From assembly GCA_021819725.1 (NCBI GenBank), contig JAKAQR010000001.1:62001-126000 (forward strand): a stretch of 64,000 nucleotides of DNA, given 5' to 3'. The notes below the pieces were generated by a model. That model was given only the letters and a program-made list of their open reading frames with translations. It ran no database searches and had not been told where the DNA came from. The number at the start of each line of letters is the position of its first letter. Positions within the stretch are counted from its first letter, which is position 1. The translations under genes and the position numbers were made by a program. Source of the DNA: Actinomycetes bacterium (GTDB taxonomy: Bacteria > Actinomycetota > Acidimicrobiia > Acidimicrobiales > Acidimicrobiaceae). Below are positions 18,252-27,890 of the stretch, in pieces.

Positions 18252-20327
18252 TTGGCTTTGTGGATGCAGGGACGGCGGTGGGTGATCGTACTTACCGCTC
18301 TTGGGTTGGTACTCGCTGCTTGTGGTTCGACGACGTCACCGCACGCGGCTACGACTCATCAGCACTCCGCCGCGCGTCAGCAATCGACGAGTACGACCAC
18401 TCCAACACGTTCTGGGCGGGAGCCTACTGCTGTTCCCACCAGCGCGTCGCAAGCAGGATGTACTCTCGGTACGCTGACGGCGACGATGAGTGGGCGCCTT
18501 GCAAAGTCCTGCTACCGCATCCCCAACCTCCCCTCGGGGACTTACTATCTCGGTATCGAGGCAGTCCCTATGCCGCGAGGAACGGCGGCGGAAAAAGGGG
18601 GCTTCACGGTGCCCTCCGGTCATAGCGAGCCAGCGGTAGATCTCACGGTATCGCCTCCATCAGTTAAACCTGGGGCGACAGTAACTGTTTCTGGTCGTGT
18701 CAGCACGCCACTTTCCCCAGAGCCAGGCCATGCCAATCTATGTTTCGATGGTTGTGTGGATGGGTTGCACTACGATGGCGTTCCAGTGCATTGGCTCTCC
18801 TCAACCGAGTTTCAAACCTCCTTCGTTACGCCAGGCGCTCCTTGGCTTGAACACTATCCGCTGCGGGTCGTTTCGCCGAAGGCTGGTAACTATCGTGTGG
18901 GGATTCAATGTCTCAAGATATTGCAAGCCTGTGGGCTGGGCCACGCTGAGGGATCGACGACCCTCACCTTCGCACACTCCGTCAAGACGGTTCTGCCGCA
19001 GATCGTCCTCCCGGCCGACAAGGTTCTCCCCGGCGAAATGATTCCGGTGGAGGGCACCTCGGTACTCACCACCATCATCGGCAACAACCAACCCTTTGTC
19101 GATCAGTTTGACATCGTCGATCGACTTCCCAGCAAGACACTTGGCGCAGGGGTGTATGAGCTGCCTCGCACGCGGTCTGGCACCGGCACCGCGTTACTCC
19201 TTAGCCCCGTGAAGTTGCGGATGATCACCCCGTTGACGTACCAGTCCATCAGTCTCAAAGGTCCTACAGCTATCCAGACGAGCGCTGATCCCCCAATTGT
19301 TACCGAACGAGGAACTAACGGGGTCGCGCTCACCTGTAGCTATAACCCGCAAAGTCAGGCGAACGCGATCAGGATGCTGTCCAATGGAAAGGTCAGTACC
19401 GTGGACACCAAGGGTGTTGTTGTGCTTTTGGAGAACAAGGGAGTGCCGACCTCCGTCGCGAGCAATGAGTCCTGTGCTGGTCTTGCAGCTTTGCGCACCT
19501 CCAGCGGAGAAACCGTGATAGCGGCCTCCTACGCTATCGATATCCCCAGCCAGTCTCCCGCCTTCTCCTATCTTCCCGTCATCTCGACCAATGAGGGCAC
19601 GACGTGGACCATCATTCCCTCGCCTACTGGAATCAGCGATACGAGCTTCGCCGGCCTTCGAGCCACACAATCCGGCATCCGCGCCTACTTCAGCGTTCCA
19701 CATCATGGCGTGATCGCCGAACGTACCCTGAACGGAACTAGCTGGCAACAGGGTGGATTGCGCTGTCCGCGGTCTGGACCTTGCGTTCGCTTCTCCCCCA
19801 TTACAAACTTGACGAACTGCGCAATGAACGGATCGCAAGAAGCGATCCTCGTCTCGGGGGATCAGGGGAAGAGCTTCAAGGAACCAGGTTGGCCAAGCGT
19901 GGTGAATGCTTGTGGACTCAACGAACTTTTCTCAGTTCATGGAGCGGAGTACCTGCTCGATGATTCCAGTTATTACCCACTGCGTCGCAGCACTGATGGT
20001 GGTGCCAATTGGCAGGTGGTGAGTAGCGTTCCGCCCCCACCAGGAGTGGAGTCTTCAAGCGTCTCTCCGCTTGAGCAAACCAGTTGGGGTGCGACTGCGC
20101 TCATCCTCCCGGGGTCAGGGGATCTCTTAAGTCTGGGACAGGGCACCAAGAGCGCCCTGCTCGCCCCTCATGCGCACCAGTGGTGCACAATACCTACCAG
20201 CATCATTCCAAAGAATATGGGTGGGGCGATCACGGGAAAGCACAGTCTCTATTTTGTCACATACTCCAGCTCCGAGACCTCTACCTTCAAAGACATCCCT
20301 TTGACGGCATTACGTTGCAGCAGCTAA
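18252..20327 (+). CDS. Asp-box (sialidase-like) propeller lipoprotein
   Basis: 691 residues. A TTG start at 18252 fits GGAAGGGG seven bases upstream; an ATG at 18264 is the alternative. Signal peptide ends in the lipobox LVLAAC, followed by a Ser/Thr-rich tether, so it is a lipid-anchored surface protein. Residues about 130-270 look like an Ig-like domain (PPSVKPGATVTVSGRV). The C-terminal half contains Asp-box motifs STNEGTTW (about 445), SGDQGKSF (about 533) and STDGGANW (about 578), the mark of sialidase/Ycf48-type beta-propellers. No catalytic sialidase residues could be assigned. Probably carbohydrate or protein binding at the cell surface. Confidence 0.68.
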   Translation: MALWMQGRRWVIVLTALGLVLAACGSTTSPHAATTHQHSAARQQSTSTTTPTRSGREPTAVPTSASQAGCTLGTLTATMSGRLAKSCYRIPNLPSGTYYLGIEAVPMPRGTAAEKGGFTVPSGHSEPAVDLTVSPPSVKPGATVTVSGRVSTPLSPEPGHANLCFDGCVDGLHYDGVPVHWLSSTEFQTSFVTPGAPWLEHYPLRVVSPKAGNYRVGIQCLKILQACGLGHAEGSTTLTFAHSVKTVLPQIVLPADKVLPGEMIPVEGTSVLTTIIGNNQPFVDQFDIVDRLPSKTLGAGVYELPRTRSGTGTALLLSPVKLRMITPLTYQSISLKGPTAIQTSADPPIVTERGTNGVALTCSYNPQSQANAIRMLSNGKVSTVDTKGVVVLLENKGVPTSVASNESCAGLAALRTSSGETVIAASYAIDIPSQSPAFSYLPVISTNEGTTWTIIPSPTGISDTSFAGLRATQSGIRAYFSVPHHGVIAERTLNGTSWQQGGLRCPRSGPCVRFSPITNLTNCAMNGSQEAILVSGDQGKSFKEPGWPSVVNACGLNELFSVHGAEYLLDDSSYYPLRRSTDGGANWQVVSSVPPPPGVESSSVSPLEQTSWGATALILPGSGDLLSLGQGTKSALLAPHAHQWCTIPTSIIPKNMGGAITGKHSLYFVTYSSSETSTFKDIPLTALRCSS

Positions 20328-20639
20328 AGCCTAGATCTGGAGTCCATTGTCGCGTTAGTGTGGTTCCACTGGCGCGCGGTTTCGTCTTCCAGGACTAATG
20401 ACCTGGCGACAGAGGGCTCTGATGGCTATGGATTGCGTAGAGAAAGTCCTGCCTGAGAAGATTTCCGGTGTGCACCAAGTGTCCGCTCATGGAGCATGAA
20501 CCAGAATTGATCTGGGCTTGATGGACCGCCTGATAGCAGGGACCACCTCAACTACCCCGTTGCTCCGAAGTGCGCTTCGGTGGTAGCCTGTCTGACTCCG
20601 AGCATTGGGCTCGCAACGTAGCTACGCCGCGGTCTCGGC
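20328..20639. other. Intergenic stretch with a small hairpin
   Basis: No gene recognised. CCGAAG-TGCG-CTTCGG at about 20565-20580 forms a six-pair hairpin with a four-base loop, too far from the lipoprotein stop to call a terminator confidently. Confidence 0.4.
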
Positions 20640-20910
20640 CCTGGCCCGCGCGTCAGATCACTGAGCGATACGAGGTCAATGGAGCGGCAGATGGCGATCG
20701 CACGATCGCTGTGGGTTCGGGAATGATGGCTGGCCGCTGCCATCCGACCTTGGACTCATAACGACGGGTGCGCACGATGACAATGCTCTGGCTAAAGAGT
20801 TTGAATGGCCTGTACACGACGGAAGTCGTCCGAGCGATTGGTCTCCCGACGAGATCGCTGTTGAATGGGAGACCCGCAAGTGGGTGGATTAGCCCGATGA
20901 TAAAAAGGCT
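20640..20910 (+). pseudogene. Decayed IS3-family transposase (OrfB C-terminal part)
   Basis: Translation in shifting frames gives pieces in the order of an IS3-type DDE transposase: ITERYEVNGA (cf. the conserved TERL.E.GA region), VGSGM, then DNALAK in one frame, SLNGLYTTEVV in the next, and WSPDEIAVEWETRKWVD back in the first, ending at a stop. In intact elements the order is DNALAES-NGLYK-E-...W...VE..T..WVDW. At least two frameshifts and several stops are present and no terminal inverted repeats were found, so this is a dead fragment. It marks past mobile-element activity in this accessory stretch. Confidence 0.6.
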
Positions 20911-21103
20911 ACACTTGTCGATTGCCAATCATGGCCGCCAGTTGAATACGACGCTCGTGGAAGGGCTGAGTGTCCAGCCTCACTTGGTGGATGGGCCTTG
21001 AATTCGGTGCAGTTCGCGACTACTATTGAGTTATTGAAGATGAAGCAATTCACGGTCAACGGTAATACCTAAAGCAGACAGCATGATTTTTGGGTGGTGA
21101 CAA

Positions 21104-21955
21104 ATGGGCAAGAACGCAGGTCGCGATGCACGTCGGTTGCGCTCGCGCGTAGTGATGCTGACTGTCGGCGCCTGCATAGGTGTTGGGGCGCTGGCTGCTT
21201 ATGTCAGTATCGAAGGCGGGGCTCGACAACAAGCAGTTGCCCATAGTCACCGGGTATCGAGCGACGTTTCGCCATCACAGCCAACCTCACCGGTTCCGGG
21301 CGGTGCGGTCGCAGCGGTAGTCCAGCAGGCCTAGGCGAAGTTGCCATCACAATCAGCCGATGCCGCCCTAATAGCCGCCCAGGGCATCGCCGTCAGCGAC
21401 GGGAGATATACAGAATCTGCATCAGGTATCGGTCAAATGATGCATGGCTTCGAAGTGAACGATCTGGTTAGTCGTGTATCGCCGTCGATGAGCATGTCGA
21501 CGATTGAGACGACTGTCGTTACGTCAATCGAACAGTCTTCAAGGTCCTACTCATTGCAGGCCGTTGCTAGTGCAACGCTGGATGTGATGCTCTTACAATA
21601 CGCGGCGAAGACGAATCAAATGGTACCGTATTCCACTGCGCTCCAACAGGCGCAGAAAAACTACCATGGGTACTTGGTAGCGGGTTCACCACCGCCGTCG
21701 CTGCCCAGTGGTCAAACTGCGAAACAGAGTTTTATCTCTCCGGAAGCCGTCCATCTTCTCCGCGATGCGCTTACAACCACAGAGATGAGAAAGAAGATTG
21801 CCGGAGACCAGTACGCACCTGGGGGTTCTATCCATAATCAACGTGCTGCTCTGGCTGCTTGGATGACAAAACATCTTGACAGCCTGCACCCGGTTGTAGT
21901 AAACAGTCCCGTTCCCATTGTACAACTACCGAATGACCTCCCTTCGCCGATGTAG
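21104..21955 (+). pseudogene. Signal-anchored exported protein interrupted by one in-frame TAG
   Basis: The ATG at 21104 follows GGTGGTGA. The frame encodes a basic N-terminus, a hydrophobic anchor (VVMLTVGACIGVGALAAYVS) and a Ser/Pro-rich linker, meets TAG at 21332-21334, and continues in the same frame to 21955 (TAG) with a helical, Ser/Ala-rich domain of about 205 residues. No frameshift is needed. No family was recognised; the distal domain lacks its own signal peptide, and a TTG at 21341 has no ribosome-binding site. A nonsense-mutated gene is most likely; amber readthrough or an assembly error are alternatives. It is the second TAG-broken exported gene within 6 kb. Confidence 0.6.
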
Positions 21956-22834
21956 AGGGTTCGCAGGACAATCAATGATTGCCTGTGGCATCAGGTTCTC
22001 ACGGCGCAAGGCTGCCGTCGTGGAGTACCGAAGTAGCCCTAATTCCAGCTCTCCCTCCTCGAAGTGCACATCCATTGGTCCCAGGTAGCTCATCGACGTC
22101 GTTCACTGGCGACGACAATCGTTACTCGTGTTCACGGCGTACCGAATACGACAGGCCTTCCAAGAAGTAGGCGAATTCTATCCCTAGCACCATCTGGAGT
22201 GATCCACATCCCCTACCGCTGCGTCACGCTACCGAGAATAAAGACCCTGCAAGGTGGAGCTACTGCTTCGATGTGTAGGCGTGGAAATTACTCACGATAC
22301 GGGACACGGTTCTGCCTTTGGATAGATCGCGATGATCCGGCCAAACCGACCCCTCGTGCTGGTCGATCACCACAACAATGACGAGGGTTTGACCTCCCAC
22401 CAGGCCTCTGTTCTATCGGGAAGGCACGACGGGCAAAGGAGGTCTCCCCTAACGCACTATGCAGACCCTCTCCACCTTATCCATGCTAGAAGGGTTGGGA
22501 TTAGCGAACCGGAAGACTACAATTACGTAGCAATTGTCTTGATATACTTCATGGCCTCCTACATCCACAAGCAGAGAATTCCCAGCTATGAGCACGCCTG
22601 ACGCACACTTTCACTCGTCAACGAGCACTCTCAGACTGAGCCTCCCCAAGCGCCTGCTAGAAACTAAATTTTTGGAACTACCGGATGATGGTGTGCAAGC
22701 GTCGCGATGATCTAGTACGTTCGTAGTTGGACGTGGAGGCATTGCCAACAAGGTCGGCTGCCATAACCAGAGATGGGTGGCAGAGGATACGAAGGGTAGA
22801 AAAGAACGTGTACCAGGAGCACTCACCAAGTATC
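21956..22834. other. About 880 bases without a recognisable gene
   Basis: Frames of 60-105 codons occur (for example 22064-22381 and 22332-22601 on the plus strand) but show no ribosome-binding sites, domains or signal peptides. No RNA gene seen. Confidence 0.45.
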
Positions 22835-23263
22835 GTGAAGGGTCAGGCAGTCCAACATCGCTCCATACTCGTTTCGGTATCCATCACCATATTGGCACTT
22901 GTACTGTGTTCCTGTGGGACAAAGCCGGTAGCCACCAAGAACACCGTGAATTTACCGTTGCTGCCGGCCGTACCTAGTAGTGCGATGCGAACAGTAAGAG
23001 ATGCTGGGCACGGAGATGCCTCGGAGATGTGGAACCGTCTAGGAGCAATCCGAAAGCCAGTCGTCATTGAATGGGAATGCGAGGGCCCAGGGGGAATCCG
23101 ATTTGAGACTGCTGGAAAGATGCTAACCTCTCAGCCTGAGTGCGGTAAACGGGCCAAAACATTCTTCTCGACGGAGGTACCAGTGGATCTGCTCAGTGGA
23201 CAAAAGCTGGAATGGACGGCTAGCAAGAAAACTGAATGGCGGGTTGTGATCTATGAAACGTGA
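22835..23263 (+). CDS. Small putative lipoprotein
   Basis: 142 residues from a GTG at 22835, chosen because it places a signal peptide directly at the N-terminus; the frame is open another 108 bases upstream, and the AGGAG at 22815 is further than usual. Lipobox LVLCSCG with the lipidated Cys at about residue 26. The mature part (about 115 residues) contains VIEWECEGPGGIRF, two further cysteines and KKTEWRVVIYET, a beta-rich pattern. No family recognised. It belongs to the cluster of exported proteins in this stretch. Confidence 0.5.
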   Translation: MKGQAVQHRSILVSVSITILALVLCSCGTKPVATKNTVNLPLLPAVPSSAMRTVRDAGHGDASEMWNRLGAIRKPVVIEWECEGPGGIRFETAGKMLTSQPECGKRAKTFFSTEVPVDLLSGQKLEWTASKKTEWRVVIYET

Positions 23264-23552
23264 AGAGGATCCACGAACTGTACACAAGATATCATCGAGG
23301 TTGTCCTTGGCTGATCAAACTCGGATGCCAACTGATTATCTTCGTTCCCACATCGGGTCTCTAGGCAACAATGGGCCTCAAATACTCTTGCACCGAGCAG
23401 GTCCTGCGTCTTGTGAAAATATGGTGACATCTACACCATTCCTTAGGCAATCTATACCGGTACTGAGGATGGTATGTAGCATCGACTTCATAGCCGCAAC
23501 CGGTGCGCGGAGGAAGCGGACCTTGCCAGTCTAGCGCAGAAAATGAGGAACA

Positions 23553-24299
23553 ATGGTCGAGCACTACCAGAGGGGGGAACCGCGAGTCCCAGACGATATC
23601 CGTCACGAACTCATGGAGATGTCACTCGTTGGACGAGAACTCACGCTCTCGTATGATCTCGAGATCGACCGTCTGGCCCTCGATTCGATGCTGGTGGAGT
23701 TCATGGCCTGGCGAGCTCGGCAGCGCGCGTCGCAGCCGCTCACCAAGGAGCAAGTTATCCTAGGTGTTCTTGCACCAGTACGCCTGGGCATAGCCTCCGC
23801 CCACTGGCTGTTGACTCGACAAAAGCAGAAGCCTCTCACTCGTGCCCAGCAGTTCGACGCTTTCCATTCAATCCAGATCCGTACCTCGTGGGAAGGAATC
23901 GTTCGCGCCGAGGATAGTGATGGGGACATGGTTCAGTTTCCCATTCACGGTCAACGTCCAAGTGATACGATTGGGGGACTTCTATACGATTTGGCGAGTT
24001 TCGTCGTGCTACCAAAGGCGAGGAAGTTAGGGCTCGGGTTGCCATTCTCGTGCGCAATGAGATCCGACGAGGATGTAACGTTGGCCCTCATCTTCGAGGC
24101 CGACGCCTTCGATCTGGATACGGTGGCCCAACAGCCCCCGGTGCCCTACTGTCGCTGGGCCGATATAGCCATGGTTCCGTACGCAACACGAGTGCAAGCC
24201 GATTTCGATACCGGAAGGAGGGTACTCAGACGGCACCGCGTTTTCGATGCTTCGGGAGGGCAACTGATCGACCTTCGGCTCTGTCGTGACCAAACGTGA
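23553..24299 (+). CDS. Hypothetical protein
   Basis: 248 residues with an ATG at 23553 and GAGG four bases upstream. No signal peptide or clear membrane helix. The N-terminal third is helical and charged (RHELMEMSLVGRELTLSYDLEIDRL); the remainder is mixed alpha/beta with hydrophobic strands. I do not recognise a family. It lies 290 bases downstream of the small lipoprotein and 224 bases upstream of the Clp-N-like gene, all on the plus strand, but the spacing argues against one tight operon. Confidence 0.5.
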   Translation: MVEHYQRGEPRVPDDIRHELMEMSLVGRELTLSYDLEIDRLALDSMLVEFMAWRARQRASQPLTKEQVILGVLAPVRLGIASAHWLLTRQKQKPLTRAQQFDAFHSIQIRTSWEGIVRAEDSDGDMVQFPIHGQRPSDTIGGLLYDLASFVVLPKARKLGLGLPFSCAMRSDEDVTLALIFEADAFDLDTVAQQPPVPYCRWADIAMVPYATRVQADFDTGRRVLRRHRVFDASGGQLIDLRLCRDQT

Positions 24300-24523
24300 T
24301 CGGTTATCGCCTGCTAGGAGCGCTACAGTGACCCAACAAGCCGGTGTAACGGCTCCACCGTTGAAGAACCGGAAGCCACCAGGGAGCATATCGTCAGCCC
24401 CAATTGGATGGAGGTAGCTACTGCCGCAGACCCACCACCGCGTCCTGGGGCATCAATGGCCTATGATCACAGGAGTTAGCCTGTGATTCTCATAGAGTCT
24501 CATGGACCACAAAGGAGCGCACC

Positions 24524-25300
24524 ATGACCAACAGCCAGTCCCGAGCCGCAGGCAGGGGCGTGTCGGTTCGCGCACAGGAAATCCTCGAATTCGCTGCATC
24601 ATTATCGGACGGCGGAGGATATCAAAACACTACTGTCATCCACGTGCTGCAGGCGATGCTCGCCGTTGGAAGATCGCCGATTCGCGACACCCTCAACCGT
24701 GTTGGGATAACCGGCGAGCTTCTCGATCGTTTCCTCACCGAAGATCGAGGCCTGCTAGAAACCTTGTTGGCGAACGAGCACGATTTCTATCCCGGGTGGG
24801 ACGAGATCGTGACCTATTCCTTTGGTGCCAGTGCGTCGCATCGCTTTGCGATGGCGCAGCTAGTCGATGACGTAGACCTACTCTACGGGTTCGCTCTTAT
24901 GTCACGGATGGCAGGACTTGCTGATCTTATCCGTCAGGCTCATGGACACCCCTGTATGTTCACTATCCGCGTGATCCACGACTGCAAGAGGATGAGTAAG
25001 GATGGAAACATTGCAGCGACAGTTGATCCTACTTCTAAGATTCATCTTCTTCTCACCGATGTTCGTGATCGCTCAGCCCTTTTCGCGGCCCGGAATGCTC
25101 CTGGCCCCTACTTGTACACCCTAGCGTTGTGGATAGCGTTTGCTGGAACACTACGTTATTATTACCACAATCCATGGGTGTTCGCCTCGATTATTAGCCT
25201 GCCAGTCGCTTATATACTAGGTGCGAGTATCGCCAAGGTTCTCCTCTTTGTGAGGAAACATATCTCCCTCCGGAGCGATGAGCCCTATGTATTTCAGTAA
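24524..25300 (+). CDS. Membrane protein with Clp N-domain-like helices
   Basis: 258 residues; ATG with AAGGAG seven bases upstream. Residues about 13-70 (VRAQEILEFAASLSDGGG..NTTVIHVLQAMLAVGRSPI..TLNRVGITGELLDRFL) resemble one repeat of the Clp R/N domain, the substrate- or adaptor-binding part of ClpA/ClpC; a second, weaker helical repeat follows (about 95-145). No AAA+ motor is present. The C-terminus has two hydrophobic helices (about 195-240), which would anchor the domain at the membrane. A membrane-tethered Clp-N-like protein might bring substrates or adaptors to a protease; this is inference, and the domain call is moderate. Confidence 0.55.
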   Translation: MTNSQSRAAGRGVSVRAQEILEFAASLSDGGGYQNTTVIHVLQAMLAVGRSPIRDTLNRVGITGELLDRFLTEDRGLLETLLANEHDFYPGWDEIVTYSFGASASHRFAMAQLVDDVDLLYGFALMSRMAGLADLIRQAHGHPCMFTIRVIHDCKRMSKDGNIAATVDPTSKIHLLLTDVRDRSALFAARNAPGPYLYTLALWIAFAGTLRYYYHNPWVFASIISLPVAYILGASIAKVLLFVRKHISLRSDEPYVFQ

Positions 25301-25367
25301 CAACATTGCCAGAGGGACGGCCGCCCTTTTCCCCGTCTGAGGAACGAGCAATCGGCCCATGTCCATC

Positions 25368-25544
25368 CTAGAACTGTCGACCGACGATACTGATACTTTG
25401 TTGGGCTATCGACCCACCAGAATGGACCGGCTTGGCGGTAACGACAAGAATGATAATGGGCAACGTCACCACAAGGATGGCAACCACCAACGCAATTGCA
25501 ATTGCGCGACCACTCCAGGTTCTTGTAGGCTCACTTGGCTGCAC
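25368..25544 (-). CDS. Small single-span membrane protein
   Basis: 58 residues from a GTG at 25544 with GGAGG four bases upstream. A short polar N-terminus (QPSEPTRTWSGR), one hydrophobic helix (AIAIALVVAILVVTLPIIIL) and a short extracytoplasmic tail. No family recognised. It lies 108 bases downstream of the convergent Clp-N-like gene's region, and directly upstream on the minus strand is the TIGR02206 protein's 3' side. Confidence 0.4.
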   Translation of the reverse strand: MQPSEPTRTWSGRAIAIALVVAILVVTLPIIILVVTAKPVHSGGSIAQQSISIVGRQF

Positions 25545-25659
25545 CCCACCTCCGTAACACCCCCAGTGTAGCGCGTGCTCCAACTCATGACTAACCAAAT
25601 CGATCAGCACAACCTGATTATCACGATATAGCTTCGGGGCTCCGTTTTGCGAGGCGCGG

Positions 25660-26403
25660 CTATCTCGGGCCCTCTCGGACAGAGGCTGGGCTGACCGTCA
25701 TTTTCTGCGTTGGAACACCGGCCTCTTCTCTGCGCATCCACCAGAAGGGGAGATTGAGAACGAGGAAGAAGACAACAGCAACGAGCCCTGCAACGACGAT
25801 GTACCAAGGCCACGGTCCGAAGAGGTTGAGAATACTCCAAGAGTGTGGCGTCCTTCGCAGGAACATGTAGTTGCCACCGGTGAGCCAATCGATCAATCCG
25901 GTACCAGCGGTGAAGAGTAGCGTAACCCCATAGACCTTGACGATAGCGAAGCGTCGAGGGTAGATCTTGAGTCCAACGACTAGGTAGATAGCAGCTGCAA
26001 CCACGGCGAGATGACCAAAGGTGTACTGAAAGACCAGTAAGTGAGAGAGGGTGCGTGGTAGATCGGGCGTGATCAATGCCTGGACCACACCCGCTAGTGC
26101 CCAGAAATAGGTGACCTCAACCAGGAGCGGAGTGCGCCACCAGCAGGCAGCTGCCGCAACAAAGACCGCAAAATCACAGAGGTAGAGGGGAAGCCCGTAG
26201 CTCGCATGCCAAGGTCCATCGGTGAAGATTGTATAAAACCACAACGCACCTTTTGCCAGGAGAAGGATGGCGAGTACTCGGGAGATTATGATTCCTTTGC
26301 CGCCAGGATCGGTGCGCGCAACACGACAGGTGGCGACGGTCACAATGATGGCAAGGCCAATTCCACCAAGGTAGCAATCCAACGTGTCTGGCGTCATCTC
26401 CAC
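25660..26403 (-). CDS. YwaF/TIGR02206 family integral membrane protein
   Basis: 247 residues with about seven membrane helices. The family's key features are seen: LPLYLCDFAVFVAAAACW in the third helix, ALAGVVQALITPDL after it and GGNYMFLRRTP between late helices. The Asp in LCDF and Gln in VQALITPD are the usual conserved polar residues. The molecular function of this family is unknown. Start at GTG 26403 or ATG 26397; both have GGAG/GTGG-type signals that are too close for certainty. The last 25 residues are a polar cytoplasmic tail. Confidence 0.7.
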   Translation of the reverse strand: MEMTPDTLDCYLGGIGLAIIVTVATCRVARTDPGGKGIIISRVLAILLLAKGALWFYTIFTDGPWHASYGLPLYLCDFAVFVAAAACWWRTPLLVEVTYFWALAGVVQALITPDLPRTLSHLLVFQYTFGHLAVVAAAIYLVVGLKIYPRRFAIVKVYGVTLLFTAGTGLIDWLTGGNYMFLRRTPHSWSILNLFGPWPWYIVVAGLVAVVFFLVLNLPFWWMRREEAGVPTQKMTVSPASVREGPR

Positions 26404-27174
26404 CCAACTTCACGGTGCTCTAGTAGCAATTCTATCCGTGAACAAACGGTGGTACGGTGCGCCAGGACCGGGCTCGCTTCAGATGGGTAATATCGCGGCT
26501 AGGATTGCATGGCTGTTACCGCCCTTTCGGTGTGATCGAGGTGGTGCTCATGGGAGCCATAAGCAAGAACGACGGTATCGCACGCTCGCCATCGCCTGCA
26601 AGCGATAGCCAGCGCCTATGCACCTTATCCGATCTTGGCAATGCGATGGATCACAACAACTTTGCGTGCAGTGCAACGGTTGCGAGACCGGTCAAGTCGC
26701 GGCCATCCGCGACAGTAGCCAGTGGCCAGTGCTCGGACAGGCCCACTGGACCCGGACCCACGCATCCGATAACAGCGATCCTTAAGACCCGCCCGACCGT
26801 TACTGGTGCAACGGTCACTGGTACGGCAAGACTCCCAGGCGATCGCTTTGACTGGCCTTTCCCGCCCATGCCGTGGCCGTAGCCTTCACCAACGCACCGT
26901 GACACCACCGCTTGCCCGACGACGTTGCCTTCCAGGTCTGCTCTCAGCTGGGTACAACACGTGATGACGATAGATCTTCGTAGAAGTTTCCATTCCCACT
27001 AGTCTGGTAGATGCCGGAGACAAGCAGCTAGGTGTCGGCGGAAGTGGCGGGAAATGCCTAGCATGGAGTTAGGTTTTAGGCGGCGCGATCCGATCCAATG
27101 ACAAGAAACCCTAGGGTGGTTCGGATGTCAAGAAACCTCGGACGTGCCCTGTTGGCCAAGCGAGAGGAGTCGAT
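26404..27174. other. About 770 bases without a recognisable gene
   Basis: A plus-strand frame (26457-26882) and a minus-strand frame (26651-26908) overlap but neither has protein-like composition, a ribosome-binding site or a domain. The 3' end contains the promoter of the DUF4232 lipoprotein. Confidence 0.45.
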
Positions 27175-27819
27175 ATGAAGAGAACCTGGGGATTAAGGAC
27201 CGGCCTACGACGCCCAACGCTTATCGGTGCCACTGTTGTCTTGACCGCTGGCCTCACGCTATCAGCCTGCGGCTCCTCATCGAAGCCGACATCGACTTCA
27301 CAAAGTGCAACGAGTAAAACGAACTCCTCAAAGGCCAGCAACAAAACGACGAAGTCAACCGATACCTCGACCGCGGATCGAGGAGGACGTTGTCGGTCAG
27401 CCAATCTGGTGGCGCATATGGTATCCGTAGAGGGTGCTGCGGGCAGCACCATTCGTACCTATACCCTGGTGAATACGGGCAACAACACCTGCACCTTGTA
27501 CGGCTATCCTGGGCTTCAGCTTCTCGGTACAGGCGGCGCCAAGTTGACGACCCGAGTGGTTCGAACTCCAGCGAGCGAAAAGACGGTGAAGCTTGCCCAT
27601 GATGCAAAGGTCGCATTCATGATGCAGTTCGCCAATGCAACTGGGTACGGTAACGAGTCTTGTCCGACCTCATCCGCGCTAGAGATCACCCCACCCAATG
27701 ATTATCACTACCTCACGCTTACCGGTCCGGCAGGGACCATACAAGCCTTTGGCGGCACCGTACAGGCTCTCAAATGTGGCACCATTCAAGTACAACCAGT
27801 GGCGGCAGAACCTTCGTAG
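27175..27819 (+). CDS. DUF4232 lipoprotein
   Basis: 214 residues; ATG with GAGAGGAG seven bases upstream. Signal peptide with lipobox LTLSAC (lipidated Cys near residue 32), then a Ser/Thr/Lys-rich tether to about residue 70. The mature domain has the DUF4232 signature: CRSANL, then TYTLVNTGNNTCTLYGYPGLQLL, and a second cysteine pair (ESCPTSS, ALKCGTI). Surface-exposed; the function of this actinobacterial domain is not known. It differs from the protein at 16737 by having a true lipobox. It ends 123 bases before the MoxR operon and is separated from it by a dyad. Confidence 0.75.
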   Translation: MKRTWGLRTGLRRPTLIGATVVLTAGLTLSACGSSSKPTSTSQSATSKTNSSKASNKTTKSTDTSTADRGGRCRSANLVAHMVSVEGAAGSTIRTYTLVNTGNNTCTLYGYPGLQLLGTGGAKLTTRVVRTPASEKTVKLAHDAKVAFMMQFANATGYGNESCPTSSALEITPPNDYHYLTLTGPAGTIQAFGGTVQALKCGTIQVQPVAAEPS

Positions 27820-27890
27820 GATCGATGACGGCCGACCTATGCTGGGATATGCGGTCGTGCCTTCGATCGGTCATCAATGGATCGTCGCTG

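Noticed and set aside
15779..21955. Genome-wide recoding of TAG as a sense codon
   Set aside because: TAG is the plain stop of several clearly functional genes in the window (for example the CDP-alcohol phosphatidyltransferase, the ManC-like fusion, gcvH and the enoyl-CoA hydratase), so a general reassignment is excluded.
26457..26908. Overlapping open frames on both strands
   Set aside because: No domain, signal or ribosome-binding site; composition unlike neighbouring proteins.
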